64,000 bases of DNA from Acanthopleura granulata (taxonomy: Eukaryota; Mollusca; Polyplacophora; Chitonida; Chitonidae), in contig JABBOT010000011.1 of assembly GCA_016165875.1 (NCBI GenBank), forward strand, positions 10,929,491 to 10,993,490. The letters are read 5' to 3'. The translations under genes and the position numbers were made by a program. The notes under the pieces are model-generated. The model saw only the letters and a program-made list of their open reading frames with translations. It was not told where the DNA came from and searched no databases. This document shows, in pieces, positions 60,801 through 64,000 of this stretch. Positions within the stretch are counted from its first letter, which is position 1, and every line of letters starts with the position of its first letter.

Positions 60801-62851
60801 TTCTTAAATTTATTTATTTATTCATTCATTAAAACTGCACTTCATTTTCTTTCTCTAAATTCCGAAAATGATTTCGACCTGAACCCGTCTAACAACACAG
60901 TACTTGTGTATTTATTTTAAAATTTGCTTTTCCGGTTGTTACAAAGATAGCATTAACTAATTACAATTAATGAAGCACACATTTATTTGTCACAATCTTA
61001 ATATGTCGTATTGCTTTTCTAACAGGCCGCTAAGAACAACAAACCGCTTTTGTTACCGGTTTCCTTGATGGGAGGTCAAAGGTTATTGATCCAAGCTGAC
61101 CCCTCAACGACCTTGACCCAGTTCTGTAGACGAATCGCCACCAAAATCGGTCTCCACGACCGCACTGGATTTTCAGTCTATATTACACTGTTTAGGAAGG
61201 TAGGTATCTTCGCCTATCTTTTTTTTGTATGTGTGACAGGGCCATTTTCTATTTCCTAAAACTTAAAATCGAACGTCTTGGTACTTAATCGTTTGGGGTT
61301 CTGCATAAGGACTAAGGCCACACGCTGCGTTTTGGTTGGGTGTAGGTGCACGTTGTAGGACTGGAGCATCATGCCTGCTGTGATCGCCACTGTGTTCGCC
61401 ACTGTGTTCTGGTCATGCTGTATTATAAAAGTGTTGTCACTGGCACCCGTCTGCGTCAAGACTAGCAATGTGAACGAAATAATGGTGAAAACTGCGTCAA
61501 CTGAAACTTCAAGTTAAGACAGGTCTTTGAAACAGGTCTTCGAGTTACATTCATTCATGTAAGTTTTGCTTATTTTATTTGATGACCTGTGCTATAATTT
61601 CTTTATCTAAGCCCAGATAACGTATCGTTATCGACGTAGGGATCCGTTTAAAAGTTTAAAGCCTTAACCCTTTTTTGGTCCACACCGATTATTTTGATTG
61701 TCTCCATTATCTTGGAGATGAAGACCTATCAATTTTGTGGTTGTGGAATGATGATCTGTGAAATTTAAAATTTGTCACATTGAATTATTTGCATTTTCTG
61801 TTTAGTAATTAAGGTCTTTGTACGACGTACCATTTATGACAAGCATCAGTCAAGCATAAAGGAAAAAGTTTTATTCACCTTTTTTGTTTTTCAGATTTCC
61901 TGTCTAGGTCATGGACAACACAGAATCATGGATGCCGTAGCCGAGTGTGAGATTCACACAAAACAGATGGGCATGAGGGAGAGCAGCGCCACCTGGCGAC
62001 TCTATTTCCGCCGAGAGTTCTTTCCCCCTTGGCACGTACCTGGAGGAGATCTGAGAGCTATCGATCTGACCTACCAGCAGATAATGAGAGGAGTTTCCGT
62101 GGCTGAATACCGCTGTGATAATGTTAGTACATCGTTCTTAACTACTGGATTTTTTAAAATGTTCCTAACATCCGCTTAAAATTAGTGTGTACACCCTGGT
62201 TTCTCTAGCTCATTCGGCTGAGTCCTTTTTCCTCTGGTGGGGTTGCTTCGTTCAGGGGATTTGTGAAAAACATTGAGACTGGACTTACAACTACTAAATA
62301 AATAAACAAATTTTATAATCAGGCTATCGATATTCGGTATACATGTATGAAATGCAGATGTGTATCACATGACACAGCTGATCAATCAGAAGCTATCAGA
62401 AGCCATACCATACCATTGTACAGCATCGTGTTTTTCTGTAGGACGACGACATCATCTTAATGGCTGCACGAAGATATTACCTAGAACATCTCCACAGATC
62501 AGAACCCAAGAAAATCGAGCCATTCTTGACTTCCTGGCTGCCGGAATCATGCCTGCAGACGAAACCGGTGGCAGATTGGATGGAAGTCTTCAACAAGATT
62601 CTCCAGGAAGAGCTGGTGGCCAAAAACATCCCCGCGTATGATGTCAAAGAGGAGATTGTGACGTATGCCAAAGAACGCTGGACGATGCTGTTCTCGCGCT
62701 GTTACGACCTGACCAAACTTCAGGGGCCTAACTTTCAGTGGAACAGCGGCGTGCTGGCCGTCAATTTTCAGGGTTTTTTTGTCGTGGACGAGTCGGATCA
62801 AACCAAAGTGCACTTACCGTTTGTGGAGATAACGGACGTCGTCCGCGGAGG
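27718..62851 (+). CDS. MyTH4-FERM protein resembling the myosin VII tail, without a motor (3' end outside window)
   Basis: Eleven exons join in frame: 27718-27801, 45838-46146, 57599-57829, 58238-58324, 58759-58854, 59174-59292, 59801-59918, 60649-60777, 61026-61199, 61895-62122 and 62442-62851, giving 661 residues so far. Residues 1-170 are a charged, probably disordered N-terminus. MyTH4 covers about 175-385, with [54 protein letters not shown] and [19 protein letters not shown]1 begins at about 395 ([11 protein letters not shown]), F2 follows, and F3 ([20 protein letters not shown]) is cut by the window edge. Order and wording follow the first MyTH4-FERM block of myosin VII, a tail that links to membrane cargo, adhesion proteins and microtubules. 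An in-frame stop at 27685 and a TATA box support the ATG. No motor, IQ or neck sequence lies upstream. It could be a tail-only paralogue or a tail-only transcript of a rearranged myosin gene. Confidence 0.85.
28680..29475. repeat. degenerate higher-order tandem repeat, about 140 bp
   Basis: 'tggattctgttgta' recurs at about 28750, 28825, 28893, 28975, 29040, 29110, 29190 and later, alternating between continuations of the 'ggttatatgcgatgc' and 'tgtgcaatattatg' types. Two related half-units therefore alternate, giving a period near 140 bp. Confidence 0.75.
29685..30400. repeat. degenerate tandem repeat, about 108 bp, 7 copies
   Basis: The block 'cagctcaggatgtagttacc' followed by 'actgtggtcggtgg' begins near 29692, 29828, 29942, 30049, 30156, 30262 and 30364. 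Each unit continues to 'gccgactcctagcattccac'. The copies drift and the last two are weakest. Confidence 0.85.
34144..34266. repeat. 30-bp tandem repeat, 4 copies
   Basis: The unit 'tgagaaacactgttgagaat' plus 'tgagaatgta' starts at 34144, 34174, 34204 and 34234. Nearly identical; all reverse frames are open as a by-product. Confidence 0.95.
35262..35330 (+). repeat. SINE family A tail fragment
   Basis: 'gccgccgtcgtataagtgaa' then 'ttcttgagtacggtgtaaac' and an AAAT tail; about 70 bp of the 3' end only. Confidence 0.8.
36211..36435. repeat. 75-bp tandem repeat, 3 copies
   Basis: Units start with 'gtgaatt' at 36211, 36286 and 36361. The first two are nearly identical (including 'gagccacccaatcaatcgat'); the third diverges after 40 bp. 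Being 25 codons long, it gives a repeated open frame on the minus strand. Confidence 0.92.
37080..37935. repeat. degenerate ~60-bp tandem repeat interrupted by a SINE
   Basis: Units of the type 'tgttgacacaaacaaggaca' plus 'gaaacctttcgtataacatt' occur at about 37087-37190 and 37688-37930. The SINE at 37448-37637 and unrelated sequence lie between the two blocks. Confidence 0.75.
37448..37637 (+). repeat. SINE family A with long AAAT tail
   Basis: 'cctgcggatggtcgtgggtt' then 'tgaccgccgtcgtatgaaat' and 'gcgcaaaacaccaaccaacc', followed by a (AAAT)n run of about 45 bp, the longest tail among the copies here. Confidence 0.87.
38048..38178 (+). repeat. SINE family A, 5'-truncated
   Basis: 'ggctacctgcagatagatgt' through 'aatgctggccgccgtggtat' to 'gcggcgtaaaacaccaatca'. 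Confidence 0.85.
39140..39215 (+). repeat. diverged SINE tail (same type as 10330-10440)
   Basis: 'ctcgccacgatttgactgtt' and 'gtattgccgacctggcattt' mirror 'ctcgccacgatatggctgag' and 'atattgccgatgtggcgtta'. Short and old. Confidence 0.5.
40970..41330. repeat. degenerate purine-rich minisatellite, about 21-24 bp unit
   Basis: Variants of 'gaggaaaacgtgaagaacac' recur about 14 times. Strand asymmetry (A/G on +) keeps minus-strand frames open for over 120 codons of a Phe/Leu/Val-rich pattern that is not a protein. Confidence 0.8.
41927..42065 (+). repeat. tRNA-derived SINE (tRNA-like head)
   Basis: 'tggccgagtggttagagagt' matches an A box and 'ggcttcgatcc' a B box at normal spacing. There is no acceptor-stem pairing and the sequence runs on into a diverged 'atatggctgaaacagtaagc' tail, so this is a SINE rather than a tRNA gene. 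Confidence 0.65.
43862..44130 (+). repeat. SINE family A, full length
   Basis: The best complete copy on the + strand: head 'gactcggttggttagagcgc', body 'aatgctggctgccgtggtat', tail 'gtacggcgaaacacaccagt' and an AAT-rich end. Confidence 0.92.
44238..44520 (+). repeat. SINE family A, full length, diverged
   Basis: Head 'tctgtggccgagtgtttaga' (A box), 'tggctgtgaattcaacacc' (B box region), body 'cacctgcggatggtcgtgag', tail 'gcgtaaaataccaatcaaat'. It follows the previous SINE by about 110 bp. Confidence 0.88.
45180..45575. repeat. 32-bp tandem repeat, 6 clean copies plus older units
   Basis: Clean units 'cattcacagtggtgacgatt' plus 'ggcagtcatcaa' start at 45396, 45428, 45460, 45492, 45524 and 45556. 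Diverged versions extend left to about 45180. The array ends about 260 bp before exon 2 of the MyTH4-FERM gene. Confidence 0.93.
45838..46146 (+). CDS. MyTH4-FERM gene, exon 2 (charged linker)
   Basis: Acceptor TTCTTTTCTTCAG and donor GTGTGT at 46147, phase 0 at both ends, 103 codons. It is Arg/Ser-rich ([20 protein letters not shown]), then acidic ([20 protein letters not shown]), then basic with RRKSS, a likely basophilic kinase site. No domain is recognised; it probably forms a disordered N-terminal arm. Confidence 0.75.
46326..47396. mobile_element. non-autonomous TTAA-flanked DNA transposon (piggyBac-like), 1.07 kb
   Basis: TTAA at 46322-46325 and at 47397-47400 flank imperfect terminal inverted repeats: GAGTACTAGAATCTCTCC on the left and, read inward, AGATACTAGAACCCTCC on the right. 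No transposase frame is present. The flanks on both sides belong to the same minisatellite type ('ttgttcag'), so removing the element rejoins one locus. The TTAA duplication fits piggyBac-type elements; the terminal bases are not the usual CCC, so the superfamily is tentative. Confidence 0.7.
47401..47690. repeat. degenerate 28-bp minisatellite
   Basis: Units like 'acttgttcagttttgttggt' plus 'caacttg' recur about ten times with drift. Related sequence also lies left of the TTAA element (46290-46320). Confidence 0.75.
48883..49090 (+). repeat. SINE-like repeat, another family
   Basis: 'gaggcctcaggctcgaatcc' looks like a tRNA B-box segment and the 3' end 'ttataagtgaataaattctt' plus 'gacaaggtcgttaaac' resembles SINE tails of this genome. 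The middle has no match elsewhere in the window. Confidence 0.55.
49207..49252. repeat. TA/TG microsatellite
   Basis: Alternating 'tatatgtgtatatatatgtg' over about 45 bp. Confidence 0.85.
49850..49995. repeat. degenerate ~38-bp tandem repeat, about 4 copies
   Basis: Variants of 'gtggatttagctggagactt' recur with A/T-rich spacers ('ggatttacctggcaactatt', 'tggatttactaggaggcttt', 'cagatttaccctggagttgt'). Confidence 0.65.
50765..51215. repeat. ~39-bp tandem repeat, about 12 copies
   Basis: Units of the type 'attgcctgttctcagcggga' plus 'actgtatggcgtagatt' run through the region with moderate divergence. The 13-codon unit keeps several forward frames open (Cys, Ser, Leu-rich); there is no start or splice context, so this is not considered coding. 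Confidence 0.88.
52093..52262 (-). repeat. SINE family A, truncated
   Basis: Reverse tail 'ttgattggtgttttgcgctg', then 'ggcggccagtattatggtgg', 'tggcagaccttcccacatac'; the head is missing. Confidence 0.87.
54941..55068. repeat. 58-bp tandem duplication, identical copies
   Basis: 'ggttcacagtataacgtgta' to 'caaccagttgttgaat' at 54941-54998 is repeated at 54999-55056 without change, then 12 bp of a third copy. Perfect identity suggests a recent event (or an assembly duplication). Confidence 0.95.
55285..55440 (+). repeat. SINE family A, 5'-truncated
   Basis: 'caacaacctgccaatggtcg' through 'cgccgccgtagtagtgaaat' to 'ctgcgtaaaactccagtcaa' and an AAAT tail. Confidence 0.83.
55600..56312. repeat. 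30-bp minisatellite, over 20 copies
   Basis: Core unit 'gaatacagaggttaagattg' plus 'tggtcaggct'. From 56040 to 56312 the period is a strict 30 bp with little change; to the left the units are longer and more diverged. The 10-codon unit leaves frames open on both strands ([10 protein letters not shown] on +). Confidence 0.95.
56910..57165 (+). repeat. SINE family A, near full length
   Basis: Head 'ctcgttagcgtgcgagcgca', then 'ccaatgcggtcgctgtgagt', body 'ataatgctggccgccgtcgt', tail 'gtacggcgtaaaacaccaat' and a GAAT run. This is one of the least diverged copies. Confidence 0.92.
57599..57829 (+). CDS. MyTH4-FERM gene, exon 3 (start of MyTH4 region)
   Basis: Acceptor TTTCCAG and donor GTAAGT at 57830, phase 0, 77 codons. 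The first half is Ser/acidic; the second half, [20 protein letters not shown] and PNPLLQPKD, matches the lead-in to the first MyTH4 of myosin VII (KFAATYFQ, then PLKQPLL). Confidence 0.88.
58238..58324 (+). CDS. MyTH4-FERM gene, exon 4
   Basis: Acceptor TTTCTAG and donor GTAAGG at 58325, phase 0, 29 codons: [20 protein letters not shown], a core MyTH4 helix nearly collinear with myosin VII. Confidence 0.93.
58355..58420 (-). repeat. possible SINE tail fragment
   Basis: 'cgttttacaccatctacgaa' and 'tttcatttatacgaccgcgg' resemble the reversed tail of family A at low similarity. It lies in the intron after exon 4. Confidence 0.4.
58759..58854 (+). CDS. MyTH4-FERM gene, exon 5
   Basis: Acceptor CAACAG and donor GTGAGT at 58855, phase 0, 32 codons, Lys-rich ([20 protein letters not shown]). 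It covers the variable loop between the first MyTH4 helices, shorter than in vertebrate MYO7A. Confidence 0.88.
59174..59292 (+). CDS. MyTH4-FERM gene, exon 6
   Basis: Acceptor TTCTTTAG and donor GTTTGT at 59293, ends in phase 2. It encodes [20 protein letters not shown] then EL and joins the next exon to make RDELYCQ. The donor GTTTGT is weaker than the others. Confidence 0.92.
59801..59918 (+). CDS. MyTH4-FERM gene, exon 7
   Basis: Acceptor GTGTTACAG and donor GTAGGA at 59919. It encodes [20 protein letters not shown] and [19 protein letters not shown], the most diagnostic MyTH4 block. Confidence 0.96.
60460..60592 (+). repeat. dispersed repeat R, copy 2
   Basis: 'acctaagtgctttctgagca', 'tgcacttagaaatgtgacgt' and 'ccctttgttaaaggcaagaa' match 17418-17550 in the same order. 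It sits 60 bp upstream of exon 8. Confidence 0.75.
60649..60777 (+). CDS. MyTH4-FERM gene, exon 8
   Basis: Acceptor CTTTCCAG and donor GTAAAC at 60778, phase 0, 43 codons: [20 protein letters not shown] then [14 protein letters not shown], the end of MyTH4. Confidence 0.95.
61026..61199 (+). CDS. MyTH4-FERM gene, exon 9 (FERM F1)
   Basis: Acceptor TAACAG and donor GTAGGT at 61200, phase 0, 58 codons: [20 protein letters not shown], then [20 protein letters not shown]. This is the ubiquitin-like F1 lobe as in myosin VII. Confidence 0.95.
61895..62122 (+). CDS. MyTH4-FERM gene, exon 10 (FERM F1/F2)
   Basis: Acceptor TTTTTCAG and donor GTTAGT at 62123, phase 0, 76 codons: [20 protein letters not shown], then [19 protein letters not shown] and [19 protein letters not shown]. 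Confidence 0.95.
62200..62315 (+). repeat. possible SINE remnant
   Basis: 'tctctagctcattcggctga' has tRNA-head character and the segment ends in an 'actaaataaataaacaaatt' tail. No second copy is visible. Confidence 0.4.
62442..62851 (+). CDS. MyTH4-FERM gene, exon 11 (FERM F2/F3)
   Basis: Acceptor TTTCTGTAG and donor GTAAGC at 62852, ends in phase 2, 136 codons. It encodes the helical F2 lobe ([20 protein letters not shown]), [20 protein letters not shown] and the first strands of F3 ([17 protein letters not shown]). The next exon is beyond 64000. Confidence 0.95.
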
Positions 62852-62934
62852 GTAAGCTAGAAGTGCATGGAATATAAAATGAAAAGACAACAGCGTAGAG
62901 ACAGTAAAACCAGAGCAGCGGCGACAGCTGATAG

Positions 62935-62990
62935 TTGGTCACATGTCGTCGTATAAGTGAAATATTCACAAATTAAATAGATAAATAAAT
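62935..62990 (+). repeat. SINE family A tail fragment
   Basis: 'gtcgtcgtataagtgaaata' followed by an AAAT-rich run; about 50 bp of the 3' end, in the intron after exon 11. Confidence 0.65.
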
Positions 62991-64000
62991 ATAATGATTT
63001 GGCACCTCATATCTAGACTCTTGTAGCACAACACAAAGGAATCTCACCGTATTGAAGTTACTATGGTGACATTCTATATCCTTGTTTCTGTGCAATCCTC
63101 GTCAGTAATATAAACCGGGTTTGCATTCACTGATTTATATATAGATATTCACATTCACGGTGATGATGATGGCAACAGAAGTAAGCCGAAATTTTAGCAT
63201 GTCACCTTGCTATCATCAGTATTCGGGGTTTGCTTTGTGTTGTTTTATGTGAAACCAATCTGTGATCATAGTTCTGTAGACTTTACAGTTAACGGGGAAA
63301 CTTTCCCACTTGAAGTATTTCTGGTCCGAGCTGTGTAATCTGTTGTTCAGTCATGTTTTTGCGTTGACGATTTGTGGGCAACTGATAATTTGGTACTTGT
63401 GTATTACAAGAGAACAATGAGTAATCTGGCTCGGACGCGTTGCCATTGCGCGAGAAAGGGCACCTCCTTAATTGTCAACATATTGCCTAGAACTAAATTC
63501 TCCACAGACTGAATAAGGCCAGAAATTTTTTCCCTACGCAAATCTACTACCTTGAAATACCCACTGTTTGTTTATCTATGCATGTTTTTCTATGCAGCTT
63601 TCCTTTATACAGTGACGTAGCATGAATATATTGGAATTATTTTCAAACGAAAGAAGCGCTAAAACGTCAAGGTTTTGCACTTAAAAGTATGACAAATAGC
63701 TAACTTATGCACAGCGTAACTGGCATCGTCAGAGGACTGACCTTTAAGAAACGCATTTCTCTGCTCAAACACAGAGTATTTTGTATTCCAACCTGACGTG
63801 TTCAAGCTTTATTCTTGTTGTTATCCAAGTTCACAATAATGAGAAATTTCCAATTTATTTAATACTGAAAAAATGGTTTGAAGAGTATTTTTGTGGAGAC
63901 TGTGAAATGGGCTACTTTAACAGACCTATACCTTATAGTAGCCTACTAATATATGTTTAAACCTAACGAGAAATGCTTTGGCACATGAGAATATTTTAAG
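62991..64000 (+). other. intron of the MyTH4-FERM gene, nothing recognised
   Basis: No further FERM F3 exon is visible before the window ends. Confidence 0.5.

Overview
The window is animal nuclear DNA. It is AT-rich and holds three spliced or probably spliced protein-coding loci, with GT-AG introns that are themselves packed with SINEs, minisatellites and decayed transposons. The repeat style (dozens of tRNA-headed SINEs with a conserved tail, plus a second SINE tail built on a 'gatattgccgatgtggcg' motif) looks lophotrochozoan, most likely a mollusc. That placement rests on recollection of mollusc repeats, not on a search.

Layout. (1) 1-9,030, + strand: the 3' part of PSMD1/Rpn2, the largest 19S proteasome base subunit. 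Seven coding exons encode the last 288 residues, followed by a 3'UTR intron and a poly(A) signal. One intron holds a Penelope-like retroelement remnant (RT and GIY-YIG on the minus strand, inverted terminal repeats). Another holds a 77-bp duplication that created a pseudo-exon. (2) 9,030-14,000: intergenic, with SINEs, a perfect 23-bp fold-back, a local segmental duplication and a degenerate minisatellite. (3) 14,002-15,111, - strand: an atypical rhodopsin-like seven-helix receptor on one coding exon, lacking most signature residues of the family. (4) 15.1-27.3 kb: intergenic, with SINEs, a fold-back element, a 53-bp six-copy array and a GT-rich microsatellite. (5) 27,370 to the right edge, + strand: a MyTH4-FERM gene whose domains most resemble the myosin VII tail. 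It has a TATA box, a short first coding exon, an 18-kb first intron, an 11.5-kb second intron and nine further exons ending inside FERM F3. It runs off the window. No motor domain is present here or directly upstream, because the PSMD1 end and the receptor occupy that space.

The two big introns of the MyTH4-FERM gene carry most of the tandem repeats: units of 30, 32, 36-39, 58, 60, 75, 108 and about 140 bp. They also carry a 1.07-kb TTAA-flanked element sitting inside one of these repeats. Long open frames across these arrays are by-products of the repeat units, not genes.

The three genes show no functional link. The points that merit follow-up are the motor-less myosin-VII-like gene, the degenerate receptor, the PSMD1 pseudo-exon, the Penelope element and the TTAA element.
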